From positions 1 through 61,223 of the forward strand of contig DDQG01000004.1 of the NCBI GenBank assembly GCA_002342585.1: 61,223 nt of DNA, given 5' to 3'. The notes beneath the pieces are model-generated. The model made no database searches, was not told the origin of the DNA, and saw nothing but the letters and a program-made list of their open reading frames with translations. Positions 50,750 through 60,364 of the stretch are shown in pieces. The position numbers and the translations under genes are program-made. Each line of letters begins with the position of its first letter. Position 1 is the first letter of the stretch. Source of the stretch: Prevotellaceae bacterium UBA2448. Its GTDB lineage: Bacteria; Bacteroidota; Bacteroidia; Bacteroidales; Bacteroidaceae.

Positions 50750-52322
50750 GCTGTGAAACTGCCACATTGCTGACTGTCACGTTGCCGCCATAGCCATTTA
50801 TGCTCCAGCAGTTCTTATTAACTCCGTATATACGCTGAGTATAGCATACATTATCGTTAATATACATAACAACTACAGAATTGTCGGTGTAGATATCCAC
50901 CTTATAAGTATTGTCACCAGGAGTCTTGAACTTATAGCTGTCAACACTTGCTATGAAACCCTTACCCTTCGGTCCTTCCTCCTCGAAATTGATTTTGCGG
51001 TTACTGCCGCCGTCTTCCGGATTGATGACCATAGTATAATATGTAGGAGCATCAGAAGAGCGTACCAGTGACACACCGAATTTATCAGTAGTAGTAACAG
51101 TGAATGAGATATGATTGCAGCGTCCGAGACGGTTATACATCACATATGCGCCATCACCGCTCAGAGTTCCGTTTACAAATCCGTTCTGCTGCATCACCTT
51201 CACCTCCTTGGTCTTATTATACTTAGCCTTTATATTAGGCACTTCGCCAAGGGTAAGTGTACCGTCTTCGTGCTGTACGATACGGTGGCACACCAGAGCT
51301 CCAGCCCACAGAGGTTCGCCATCTGCTCCTACTTCCACATTGCGCTCGGCATTAGTTCCGTTCGGACGTATAGGGCACCATCCCCAGATGAATCTGTCAG
51401 TTCCATTCGAAGCAGTCTTTCCTGCATAGTATGCACGGCTGTCCAGAATACCCTCTCTGCCGTCTGAAGGGAATGTAGGAGATTTGCTACTGAAACGCTT
51501 CTTCAGATTATCCCATGAGTCGGCAACCATATATTTCACCTTTCGGCTCCATGAAATAGCCTCACTATAAATCATATACCACTTGCCGTTCATTTCAAAC
51601 ACATCTGGACATTCACACATACGGTCCCAGACCATGTCGAACGAACCTACATGTTCCCAATCGCGGAGGTTAGAAGACTTAAAGTCTGCAAACTTAAGGT
51701 TCGAACTGATTACCATGTGCCACATACCGTCGTCAGCCTTGAACACCTGTGGGTCACGGAAGTCGATTGCTGAATAACCGTAATCAACACCTTTCAGCAC
51801 CCATGAAGGGTCTTTGCGCCAAGTCTTGAAATCAGATGAAGTAGCACGCATAATTACCTCTCGATTTGAGAGCAGCATATTGAAAGCTGTGTAGTAGATA
51901 TAATAGAGTCCGTCCTCTTCGTTATAGAAAGCACAGCCTGTACCCAATACTGCATCCTGTTGTCTTGAGTTAGTTCCAGTTGGCAGCACCTCGTTCAACG
52001 ATGTGTAGTTAGCACAGTCCCGAGTTGAAACACCCCAATATGGATGATAATTGGCACCATTATTTTCGTACTCCTGCAGATAGAGCACCTTAAACTCCTT
52101 TGCTTTCTGGTCGTAGAACGGCATTGGGTCGCCACAGCGTCCGATAGCAGGGTTATAGTATGTTTGGAAACCGTTATCATCGCTCGATTCCAGATAAGTG
52201 GTTGTACCGTCCCAGTCTTTCGATGGGTCGCCATCATACTTATCATCACTGCAGGCAGCCATTACACACACAGTGCAAGTCAAAATTCCTGTATATAATA
52301 TTTGGGAAACAATCGTCTTCAT
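50745..52322 (-). CDS. GH32 surface lipoprotein, endo-levanase-like
   Basis: A 525-residue lipoprotein (lipobox VMAAC, Cys24) of the type exposed on the cell surface in Sus-like systems. The GH32 active-site residues are present in variant form: nucleophile Asp65 in GRCGDPMPFYD in place of WMNDPNG, FRDP (188-191), and acid/base Glu237 in ECPD. The loss of the WMN motif and the position next to SusC/D recall the endo-acting surface levanase of Bacteroides thetaiotaomicron. Endo-levanase activity is therefore likely but not certain. It follows the surface glycan-binding gene by 6 bases. Confidence 0.87.
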   Translation of the reverse strand: MKTIVSQILYTGILTCTVCVMAACSDDKYDGDPSKDWDGTTTYLESSDDNGFQTYYNPAIGRCGDPMPFYDQKAKEFKVLYLQEYENNGANYHPYWGVSTRDCANYTSLNEVLPTGTNSRQQDAVLGTGCAFYNEEDGLYYIYYTAFNMLLSNREVIMRATSSDFKTWRKDPSWVLKGVDYGYSAIDFRDPQVFKADDGMWHMVISSNLKFADFKSSNLRDWEHVGSFDMVWDRMCECPDVFEMNGKWYMIYSEAISWSRKVKYMVADSWDNLKKRFSSKSPTFPSDGREGILDSRAYYAGKTASNGTDRFIWGWCPIRPNGTNAERNVEVGADGEPLWAGALVCHRIVQHEDGTLTLGEVPNIKAKYNKTKEVKVMQQNGFVNGTLSGDGAYVMYNRLGRCNHISFTVTTTDKFGVSLVRSSDAPTYYTMVINPEDGGSNRKINFEEEGPKGKGFIASVDSYKFKTPGDNTYKVDIYTDNSVVVMYINDNVCYTQRIYGVNKNCWSINGYGGNVTVSNVAVSQP

Positions 52323-52328
52323 AGCTTA

Positions 52329-53498
52329 TTATTTCGTTAAGTGATTAATAGCATTCGTTGTCATAATAGCAATGTTCTTATGGTAGTTCTCTACATATCC
52401 GCTTCCGAATGTGTATGAATACCAGTCGAAACATCCGGAACCGATACATAGGATACCGCCGCGAGAGCCTTTAGCAGGATATTCCCAAGCTACGATTGCC
52501 TTGTCACCACCTACACCAAGGATGACACCATCAGTGCGTGTGAGCCATGCGTCGTAATTGTCATATCCACCCCAGTCTCCACCAATGTGATACTGTGCTG
52601 TAGAATTAGTCACGTAATAACCCTTATCTGTACAGAACACCTCGTTTGCTGTGGCTCCCATAACAAGTCCTTTATACAGGTCGTGTCCTTCCTGTCCTCC
52701 ATACATAAAGAAAGACCATGGTTCGCTACATTGTTTAGCTTCCATTTCTTTATCACCCCAGCAGTTGTTTGGAGTAGTCCAGTCATCAGTACCTGTAGCA
52801 CCGATAAACGAAGCCAGGTTTGTTGCATAACGAGTGAGTAAGAACGAACCACCATTGTTATAGTAAGCAACCAGTTGGTTCTTGATGGTAAGCATGTTCT
52901 CTGCCTTCTTTACGAAATCATCATGTCCGTCAACAGCATTATCGGAGTGGTAGTGCCACCATATAATCTTACATTCCTTCAGGTCGCAAATACCCTCTCT
53001 GATGTCCTCATACGAAGCATAGCGGGCACCTTCCACGTTCTCCAGCATCCAATCGCAAGCAGCACGAGCTTCTGGATCAAGGTCAGCCTTTGTTGCATCC
53101 ATACCAAGGAATACAGCCTTCGGTACGATGTGTGGTTTAGCATGTTGCACAGATATCACCCAATCGAGGAATGCATCCCCATTTGTTACAGTCACGCCGT
53201 GTGAAGTGCCCATATCCATCTGGTCGCCTATGGCTAGATTACATTTAGCTCCTGCCGACAACTTCAGTCCTGTCACCTTCATTGCCGATGTTTCGTACAC
53301 TTCTGGCAGGTTTACAACAATCATGCGCTTTGCATGATCGATGACTCCGTTTATGTTATCGAGAGCAAAGGCTTCTATTTCGCAGTCGCCTTCCATATTC
53401 ATATTGCCTGCTTTGTTGTCGCTACATGCGGAAAAAGCAGTAGAGAGCAGCACAAGAAGCATTGCCAATAGAATATTTGATATTGATTTATTATTCAT
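52329..53498 (-). CDS. Surface glycan-binding lipoprotein of the fructan locus (DUF4960-like)
   Basis: A 389-residue lipoprotein (lipobox FSAC, Cys25). An N-terminal beta domain (CEIEAFALDNINGVIDHAKR on) is followed by a larger domain beginning near PKAVFLGMDATKADLDPEARAACDWML with IIWWHYHSD and GGSFLLTRYA. In the related levan locus of B. thetaiotaomicron the gene in this position encodes a surface fructan-binding protein with a DUF4960 domain; I assign it by position and pattern. It probably holds polysaccharide for the GH32 lipoprotein and SusC/D. Confidence 0.78.
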   Translation of the reverse strand: MNNKSISNILLAMLLVLLSTAFSACSDNKAGNMNMEGDCEIEAFALDNINGVIDHAKRMIVVNLPEVYETSAMKVTGLKLSAGAKCNLAIGDQMDMGTSHGVTVTNGDAFLDWVISVQHAKPHIVPKAVFLGMDATKADLDPEARAACDWMLENVEGARYASYEDIREGICDLKECKIIWWHYHSDNAVDGHDDFVKKAENMLTIKNQLVAYYNNGGSFLLTRYATNLASFIGATGTDDWTTPNNCWGDKEMEAKQCSEPWSFFMYGGQEGHDLYKGLVMGATANEVFCTDKGYYVTNSTAQYHIGGDWGGYDNYDAWLTRTDGVILGVGGDKAIVAWEYPAKGSRGGILCIGSGCFDWYSYTFGSGYVENYHKNIAIMTTNAINHLTK

Positions 53499-53552
53499 AG
53501 TCTTTAAATTTATTGCTTTCAGGAAAAATGCATATTATAAATAATTTGGAAA

Positions 53553-55367
53553 TTACCAGTTGCCTATGTTCTGTGTGTAATGTCCGTTTGAAGCAGACAA
53601 CTGTTCAAATGGAATAGGCAAGTATTCATCCTTGTTCTCTGTGAATCGGGCACCTTTCAAGTGTGCACGGATAAGGCTCTCGGTTGAGAAGTACTTATTT
53701 ATCACTGCAGCAGCTTCACCCCAGCGTACAAGGTCGAAGAATCGTTCGCTCTCCATTGCCAGTTCCAGACGGCGTTCCATCTTCACAATCTGTATAGTCT
53801 TTTCTTTTGAATAGCTATCAGAATACTGACCGACTTTCAGCGACACACCATAGTCAGAAGGATAGTTGTTTATCATCTTAATGCTGCCTGAAGCACGCTT
53901 GCGGATATCATTTACAATCTGAATAGCCTCAGCACTTTTGTCCAGCTGTGCATAAGCCTCAGCACGCATCAGAAGCACATCTGCGTAGCGGAATACGATA
54001 CGGTTCATCGGACTAGCCCAATACGAACCCTTAATCAGGTATTCACCGATGAGAGCTGGGTCAACATTCTGCTTCAGCGATACATAATAGCCGTACAGAC
54101 CCTTTGAGCGACTCCAAGTTTCCGACTGATCCATCATGAAGTTCGCATTGAACATATATGGGAACCCGGGCATACCAACGGTCAGGAACAGACGAGTGTC
54201 GGCATTGTCCTGTCCCTTATCGTAGTTCTTGTCGTTGAAGTTATCAAGCAGTGGCAAACCATTTGCGTCGGTACGGAAAGCATTAACAAGGTTCTGTGAT
54301 GGTTTGAAGAAGTCGCAACCTCCATCAGTAGCCTTTGGAATGTTTGGTGGAATCAGTCCGTAGCTCCAGTTCAAGTTACCAAACGTAGAACCGTCGTTTC
54401 TTGAGTACTGGATAGCCCACACACTCTCTTTTCCGTTCTCGTAAGTTTCTTCTGGACGGAAGTTATTGTGGATATCCGACTCCAAACCATAGTTTGCATA
54501 CAGAGAAGGATCAGTATATTCAAGCACCTTCTTCAGGTCGTCCTGATTGATTGAAGTCACCTGATGACTCTTTGGGTCGTCCTGTCTGTAAGCCTTATAG
54601 AGGTAGAGTTTAGCCAGCAGTGCTGCTGCAGCAGCCTTGGTAGGTCTTCCCTTTTCCTCCTGACTTTCCGGCAACACATTGTAAGCAGCCAGAGCATCTT
54701 TAATGATAATCTGCCATCCCTCATCGTTAGTGTATTGGGTATTAGACAGTTCGTTATATCCTTCCGACGACATATTCTCGTCTATTACAAACGGAATATT
54801 CTTGTACAGTCTCTTCAGCAGGAAATGTCCGTAAGCACGTAGGAACTTCATCTCTGCCGTGCGCTGAGTCTTTAAAGGATTCGAATCGTCAGCCTTGTCC
54901 AGAATGGCAAGAGAAGCATTTACACGCGACAGACAGTTGTACAATCTCTCCCACATGTCATTGATATTCCAGTTTGTGGTGAGCACGCCCTGTTGCACTT
55001 CCAACTGGTGGAACACACCACCGTCGTTCGTACCTATACCGCCTTTGTAAGCATCGTCAGAACGCACCTCGAAGTTCCACATTGAGAAAGAAGAGTTGAT
55101 ATCTTCAGCCGAAGTAAAAATAGCATACGACGACACCACCATATGTTCTATATTCTCCGTATTGTTTACAAACTCCTCATCGAGCGAAGCCTGCGGAACG
55201 TGTGTATCCAGGAAGCTATTGCAGGAAACGAAGACTGAAGACTGGAGGATGAGTGCAGTCGCCATCATAGTGCCCGACCACTTATTCATTCCTCTCTTAC
55301 ATATATTTATTATTGTCTTTTTCATCTTTTCTGTATGTTTAAAATCTCTGAATTTCATTTTATTCAT
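53553..55367 (-). CDS. SusD-family outer-membrane glycan-binding lipoprotein
   Basis: Lid and binding partner of the SusC channel. The long N-terminus contains several possible starts (55367, 55325, 55289) before the lipobox FVSC (Cys49). A GGAG sequence 12 bases before 55367 supports that start. SusD landmarks are CNSFLDTHVPQASLDEEFVNN at the mature N-terminus, AEMKFLRAYGHFLLKRLYKNIPFV, YRQDDPKSH, and the C-terminal RFFDLVRWGEA and YLPIPFEQL. Total 604 residues. It begins 16 bases after susC. Confidence 0.93.
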   Translation of the reverse strand: MNKMKFRDFKHTEKMKKTIINICKRGMNKWSGTMMATALILQSSVFVSCNSFLDTHVPQASLDEEFVNNTENIEHMVVSSYAIFTSAEDINSSFSMWNFEVRSDDAYKGGIGTNDGGVFHQLEVQQGVLTTNWNINDMWERLYNCLSRVNASLAILDKADDSNPLKTQRTAEMKFLRAYGHFLLKRLYKNIPFVIDENMSSEGYNELSNTQYTNDEGWQIIIKDALAAYNVLPESQEEKGRPTKAAAAALLAKLYLYKAYRQDDPKSHQVTSINQDDLKKVLEYTDPSLYANYGLESDIHNNFRPEETYENGKESVWAIQYSRNDGSTFGNLNWSYGLIPPNIPKATDGGCDFFKPSQNLVNAFRTDANGLPLLDNFNDKNYDKGQDNADTRLFLTVGMPGFPYMFNANFMMDQSETWSRSKGLYGYYVSLKQNVDPALIGEYLIKGSYWASPMNRIVFRYADVLLMRAEAYAQLDKSAEAIQIVNDIRKRASGSIKMINNYPSDYGVSLKVGQYSDSYSKEKTIQIVKMERRLELAMESERFFDLVRWGEAAAVINKYFSTESLIRAHLKGARFTENKDEYLPIPFEQLSASNGHYTQNIGNW

Positions 55368-55383
55368 CTCTTACTTAAACTCC

Positions 55384-58300
55384 TTAGAACGATACATTCA
55401 GACCGAATGTAACATTAAGAGGAATAGGATATCCGAAGTTTGCATTTTCTGGATCTACACCAGTAAACTTCTTACTCTTGATGGTCAGCAGGTTTTGAGC
55501 TGATACATACACGCGCAGACGCGACATACAGAGTTTTTCGCACACTTTCTTTGAAAAGTTATAGCCAATCTGCAGGTTGCGAAGTTTTGCATACGAACCA
55601 TTTTCCACATAATAAGTAGAAACACGAGTTTCGTTATTAATATCCCTTGTGCTCACAGCTGGAATATTTGAGTCCGGATTTGTCGGACTCCATGCGTCGA
55701 GCAGACGGCGGCCCTTGTTCAGGTTAGCCACATTCACACCAGCCCAAAGGTCTGTTTCCTTCTTCAGGTCAGTGATTACGTCAACACCTGCAACACCCTG
55801 CCAGAACATAGTCAGATCGAAACTCTTCCACTGCAGGTAGATATTCAGACCCCAAGTGAAGTTTGGCACTGGATTATAAATCCAAGTCTGGTCTTTTTCT
55901 GTAATCTTACCGTCACCGTTCAAGTCCTTCCAACGCATACGACCTACTTGCGCACCTTGCTGAACTGCGTGGTTGTCCACTTCATCCTGACTCTTGAAGA
56001 TACCGTCAAAAACATATCCTACCTGAGCACCCATCGGATGTCCCACAACACTTTCCACACCGTTTCCGCCGAAAGTACCTTTGGCAGCAATTGTTTCAGG
56101 CAACTTAGTTATCTTATTTCTGTAAGTACCGATATTTCCGGATAAGTCATAGTTCAACTGGCTTATCTTACCGCGGTAACCTACATTGAATTCAACACCC
56201 TTGTTCACCATCTCACCGGCATTCACATACTGGTTTGTACCCTCACCCATAACACCGATACTTGGCATGTTTACAAGAATATCTTTAGTCTTCTTATGAT
56301 ACCATTCAAACGAACCGTAGAGAGCATTGCGGAAGAAACCGAAATCGAAACCGAGGTTAGTCTGTGTAGTAGTTTCCCACTTCAGATCATCATTTCCAAG
56401 CTGGCTACGCTTGAATCCTGAAGGCAGGATCTGTCCACCGCCAGTACCGGCAATGTCGTAACTTGTTCCGTAGCTCTGACCACCGAAACCTGCCTCGCCG
56501 TAGTCGCTCACGTAGAGGGTGTAACGAGCCAGATTAGCAATTTCCTGGTTACCAGTCTGTCCCCAAGAAGCACGAACCTTCAAATTATCAATCCAAGATA
56601 CATCCTTCATGAAGTTCTCCTGGTTGATGCGCCAACCGGCACTGACAGAAGGGAAGTTACCATAGCGATTGTTCTTACCGAAGCGCGACGAACCGTCATG
56701 ACGCAGAGTAAAACTTGCAATATACTTATCATCGAAAGTATAGTTCAGTTTTCCGAAGAAAGAAGTCAGAGTATAACCTTCGCCATATCCCTTAGCTTCC
56801 TGCTCTCCCACTCCTGCATTAGGCCACATATAATTCTTGTCCATGCGAACATAATCATAACGCTTACCGCTGAAACTCATGTCGTCCTCACGATTCAACT
56901 CCACACCAAGCAGAGCATCACCACGATGCTTGCCCGCCTCCAGATTATAAGTAGCTATAGCATTCCACATCCACTTAGTCCAGTGCTCCTGCTGAGCCTT
57001 TGAAGCATTCACAGAGTTAGCCACAGTACCCTCTGTAATCGGGTAAGTGAATTCTCTCATCGACTTCTGCGAATAGTCAAGACCGAAAGTAGATTTGAAG
57101 TTCAGATTCTTTATAGGATTGATGTTGACATAAGCATCACCGAACATACGCCAGTAAGTATATCTGTTGTCACCATTGCGTTTCAGGCGAGCTAAAGGGT
57201 TTTCACGGTCTGGATAACCACCTACAGGGCCGGCAAACTCGCCGTCAGTGGTATATACAGGCAATGAAGGGTTGAACTGCAACACATTCTGCAGGAAACC
57301 GACAGGAGCCTGCACTTCGCTTGTGCGGTTCAGAGTGAAGTGTTCACCGATAGTAACAATATTCCTGTCTTTAATCTTAATCAACTTATATTCAGTATTC
57401 ATACGACCTGAAATACGATTGAAGTCGCTCTCCTTGATGATACCCTTATTCTTATAGTAACCGACAGAGAAGAACGAAGAACCGCGCTCAGAACCATTGC
57501 TCAGAGCCACATTATACTGCTGAATTACACCAGTGCGCGTAGTCTCCTTAAACCAGTCCGTATCGCTTGCAGGAGTCTTGCCGTCCGCATCCAGATACTT
57601 ACTCATAGTCATCTTATTCAGCACAGGCACATTCTGCTGATTGTATCCCCAGTCATATCTGTACCCCAGACCATTGTTATTGGGATTCAGACCATCGTTT
57701 ACAAAAGCCTGCCACATAGTGCGTCCAAATTCCTCTGCATTCATCACATCCATCTTGTGCACATAATTCTGAACCGACACACTGGCATCGAAATCCACCT
57801 TCACCTTACCTTCCTTACCCTTCTTCGTTGTGATGATGATGACACCATTGGCAGCACGTGAACCGTAGATAGAAGCTGAAGCGGCATCCTTCAACACCTG
57901 AATCGACTCAATGTCGTTACCGTTGAGTTCGTGCATACCAGCCTTTGTAGGCACACCATCGATGATGTAAAGCGGGTCGTTGTTGTTCATGGTACCAATA
58001 CCACGGATTCGTACCGTAGCATTACCTGCAGGCGAACCGTCGGCACTGATATTCATGCCCGGCACCTTACCCTGCATAGCCTTGATAGGGTTGTTCTCAT
58101 TCTGCTTAGCAAGATCCTCTACGTTCACTGTCGAGATGGCACCAGTCAAGTCCACTTTACGTTGCACGGTATAACCCGTTACAACCACGTCGCTCAGCTC
58201 GTTCGAATCGTCCTTCATCACCACCTTCATTCCGTTCTTTGCAGGCAATTCCTGCGTCTGGAATCCCATGTAGCTGAAGACAAGAGTCTTGCCAGCCTCC

Positions 58301-58491
58301 ACCGTCAGGGTGAAATTACCATCCATATCAGTAATCACACCGTTCGATGTACCTTTTTCCATGACAGCTGCACCAATCAGCGGTTCGCCCGATGCCTCTG
58401 CCACATTACCCGTAATCTTCTGTTGCGCATACATTATATTACACAACACAAGAGCGAGGAAACTCAGAAAAAATCGTTTCATGTGTCTCAT
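55384..58491 (-). CDS. SusC-family TonB-dependent receptor
   Basis: The outer-membrane importer of the fructan locus, 1035 residues. It has a signal peptide (ending MYA-QQ), a carboxypeptidase-regulatory-like domain (~23-105, ITGNVAEASGEPLIGAAVME), the TonB-box region DVVVTGYTVQRKVDLTGAIS, the plug with IRGIGTMNNNDPLYIIDGVP, and a 22-strand barrel ending in the aromatic terminus GLNVSF. The start may be 9 bases downstream (58482, MKRFFLSF). A Bacteroides-type promoter and a candidate operator lie upstream, so the gene starts the operon. Confidence 0.95.
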   Translation of the reverse strand: MRHMKRFFLSFLALVLCNIMYAQQKITGNVAEASGEPLIGAAVMEKGTSNGVITDMDGNFTLTVEAGKTLVFSYMGFQTQELPAKNGMKVVMKDDSNELSDVVVTGYTVQRKVDLTGAISTVNVEDLAKQNENNPIKAMQGKVPGMNISADGSPAGNATVRIRGIGTMNNNDPLYIIDGVPTKAGMHELNGNDIESIQVLKDAASASIYGSRAANGVIIITTKKGKEGKVKVDFDASVSVQNYVHKMDVMNAEEFGRTMWQAFVNDGLNPNNNGLGYRYDWGYNQQNVPVLNKMTMSKYLDADGKTPASDTDWFKETTRTGVIQQYNVALSNGSERGSSFFSVGYYKNKGIIKESDFNRISGRMNTEYKLIKIKDRNIVTIGEHFTLNRTSEVQAPVGFLQNVLQFNPSLPVYTTDGEFAGPVGGYPDRENPLARLKRNGDNRYTYWRMFGDAYVNINPIKNLNFKSTFGLDYSQKSMREFTYPITEGTVANSVNASKAQQEHWTKWMWNAIATYNLEAGKHRGDALLGVELNREDDMSFSGKRYDYVRMDKNYMWPNAGVGEQEAKGYGEGYTLTSFFGKLNYTFDDKYIASFTLRHDGSSRFGKNNRYGNFPSVSAGWRINQENFMKDVSWIDNLKVRASWGQTGNQEIANLARYTLYVSDYGEAGFGGQSYGTSYDIAGTGGGQILPSGFKRSQLGNDDLKWETTTQTNLGFDFGFFRNALYGSFEWYHKKTKDILVNMPSIGVMGEGTNQYVNAGEMVNKGVEFNVGYRGKISQLNYDLSGNIGTYRNKITKLPETIAAKGTFGGNGVESVVGHPMGAQVGYVFDGIFKSQDEVDNHAVQQGAQVGRMRWKDLNGDGKITEKDQTWIYNPVPNFTWGLNIYLQWKSFDLTMFWQGVAGVDVITDLKKETDLWAGVNVANLNKGRRLLDAWSPTNPDSNIPAVSTRDINNETRVSTYYVENGSYAKLRNLQIGYNFSKKVCEKLCMSRLRVYVSAQNLLTIKSKKFTGVDPENANFGYPIPLNVTFGLNVSF

Positions 58492-58537
58492 TTGTTTGTT
58501 AGTTATTGGTTAGTAATTAAAAAAATTTTTCACGCTG

Positions 58538-58565
58538 CAAATTTATCTATCACCAAAGGTGCAAA
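58538..58565 (-). promoter_or_regulatory. Promoter of the fructan operon
   Basis: On the minus strand TTTG (58565-58562), 16 bases, then TAAATTTG (58545-58538). The -7 element is exact, but the spacing is 3-4 bases short of the norm, as expected for a weak promoter needing an activator. Confidence 0.5.
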
Positions 58566-58575
58566 CTTTAAAACA

Positions 58576-58610
58576 TGTTTCAAAAAGTAAAAAAAATCGT
58601 ACATGAAACA
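58576..58610 (-). promoter_or_regulatory. Candidate operator upstream of susC
   Basis: An inverted repeat TGTTTCA (58576-58582) and TGAAACA (58604-58610), 28 bases centre to centre, each next to ACATG, lies directly upstream of the -33 element. An AraC-type activator could bind here; the adjacent regulator gene is the obvious candidate. Confidence 0.4.
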
Positions 58611-58613
58611 AAA

Positions 58614-58651
58614 ATAGCAGCAAATGAACGAAACTTTTCATTTACTGCTAT
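58614..58651 (-). terminator. Terminator of the regulator gene
   Basis: A 15-bp stem with one mismatch (ATAGCAGCAAATGAA / TTCATTTACTGCTAT) around an 8-base loop begins 30 bases after the regulator stop and is followed by TTTTTGTTTC on the minus strand. Confidence 0.8.
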
Positions 58652-58680
58652 AAACCTTGAACTTCTTAAACTCTCACCTA

Positions 58681-60213
58681 TCAACTCCTCACGTCTCCCG
58701 GCAACACCCCATACTCCTCCTTAAAACATTTCGTGAAATACGAAGGAGCGGTGAAACCGACCATATATGAAATTTCACTAACACTTCTATCCGTCGTGAG
58801 CAACAGTTTATATCCCCTGTTCAGTCGTGCCGTTCTCAGCAGTTCCACAGGCGAAGCACCAGTCACAGCCTTCACCTTTCTGTACAACTGCACACGACTC
58901 AGATTCATATCAGAAGCCAAATCCTCCACACTCAGGTTGCAATCGTCGAGTCTTGCCTCCACCACATCCTTAAAACGACTTATGAACACCGACGTCACAG
59001 CACCCTCCACCGTCTTCTGTTCCCCGTCTGCCGTCTTCACATCAGCCTCCTTTCCAGTCTTTATATCCTCCGCATTCAGGTTCCACAGGTTGTTCACCAC
59101 CCTCTCCCTGCGCAAAGTCATCTTTCCAGTTCGGTATAGATACAGCAACACGGCAACCATCAGCATGAGCACCACCACACCCCAAGTCAACCAGTTGATT
59201 ACCCTCTGCGTATGCAACTGTTGTATATACTCATCCACCTTCTCGTGCAATTGTTCCAGTCTTGCCACCTGTCGCAAAGTCTCATCCGTCTGCATCAGCA
59301 ACACACGGGCATTATCGTGTGTCACCATAGCCGACATCATCTTAACCTCCTTCTTATACGGTTTTCCGTCCAGAATGTCGATAGCCAGTTGCAACAGACT
59401 ATCGCCATAAGTCGGATAGATATACGAAGCCTCCAAAATCGAATCGCGCACCAGACTGATACCGCCGTTCTCGCCTGGCAAACCGTCAATGCCACAATAG
59501 AGTACACTCGAATCGCCCAGTTCCATCATAGCACATCGAGCGCCTATTGCCGAGCGGTCATTCATGCCAAACACTAAATCCACATGTTCCTCAGCATGAC
59601 TCTCCTTCCACTTGCGTACAATATTATATGCAGTATGCTCAGTCCAGTCGCCTGTCAGAGTCTCCACTACCTTTACATTCTCAAAACGTCTCAGAGCATC
59701 GCGGAACCCCCTGTGGCGCTCTATTGCTGGCGACGAACCCTTCAGTCCCATAACCTCCAGCACCTGTCCCCTGCCCTTCAGGCGATTACCGATATAATCA
59801 CCCATCTGTCGCCCCATCTCATAATTATCGGCACTCATGAAAGCCGTAAACTTCTGCGAATTAGTCTTCCTTTCAAAAACAATCACCGGAATGCCCTGAT
59901 CGTAAGCCCTGTCGATAGCTGGTGAAATAGTAGCCACCTGATTCGGAGCCACAATCAGCAAATCAATACCGCTCTTCATCAGACTATCAATTTGTTCCAC
60001 CTGTCGTTCATCACTATCATAAGCAGCTGCAAACCTCAGTTCCACCCCATCCTGGAAAAAAGTACCCATACGGAGTTCCGCATTCTGTTTCTCACGCCAT
60101 ATATCAGCAGAGCACTGCGAAACACCTATCACATAATGCCTTGCCTTAGGAGCACATCCTATGCAAACCATCATACATACATAGAGAAACAAATAATTGA
60201 ACAGATATTTCAT
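58681..60213 (-). CDS. Membrane one-component regulator: periplasmic sugar-binding domain + AraC HTH
   Basis: A 510-residue transcription regulator. A hydrophobic N-terminus with possible lipobox (CIGC, Cys20) is followed by a type I periplasmic-binding-protein domain (~26-305; YVIGVSQCSADIWR, DLLIVAPNQV, GIPVIVFERK, DLVFGMNDRSAIGAR). A short coiled-coil comes next (~310-337), one membrane helix at 338-360, a linker, and an AraC-type HTH at ~410-508 (LSVEDLASDMNLSRVQLYRKVKAVTG). The histidine kinase and receiver of hybrid two-component regulators are absent. It lies upstream of susC in the same direction. It probably senses fructose or fructan oligosaccharides and activates the operon. Confidence 0.88.
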   Translation of the reverse strand: MKYLFNYLFLYVCMMVCIGCAPKARHYVIGVSQCSADIWREKQNAELRMGTFFQDGVELRFAAAYDSDERQVEQIDSLMKSGIDLLIVAPNQVATISPAIDRAYDQGIPVIVFERKTNSQKFTAFMSADNYEMGRQMGDYIGNRLKGRGQVLEVMGLKGSSPAIERHRGFRDALRRFENVKVVETLTGDWTEHTAYNIVRKWKESHAEEHVDLVFGMNDRSAIGARCAMMELGDSSVLYCGIDGLPGENGGISLVRDSILEASYIYPTYGDSLLQLAIDILDGKPYKKEVKMMSAMVTHDNARVLLMQTDETLRQVARLEQLHEKVDEYIQQLHTQRVINWLTWGVVVLMLMVAVLLYLYRTGKMTLRRERVVNNLWNLNAEDIKTGKEADVKTADGEQKTVEGAVTSVFISRFKDVVEARLDDCNLSVEDLASDMNLSRVQLYRKVKAVTGASPVELLRTARLNRGYKLLLTTDRSVSEISYMVGFTAPSYFTKCFKEEYGVLPGDVRS

Positions 60214-60319
60214 TATTTAACCAAATACGCTGCAAAGAAACACATTTTTTCAAAACCACACAAAAAAGACGGCCTATTTTTCAATCACCTTCATGAATCT
60301 TTCTGCCATGAACTTTAAC

Positions 60320-60353
60320 AAAAGCTGACAAGGCATTTGCCCAGTCAGCTTTT
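60320..60353 (-). terminator. Terminator after the endolysin gene
   Basis: A perfect 10-bp stem AAAAGCTGAC / GTCAGCTTTT around a 14-base loop, 12 bases after the stop of the endolysin-like gene, with T-runs on both sides. Confidence 0.8.
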
Positions 60354-60364
60354 TCCGTTAATAG

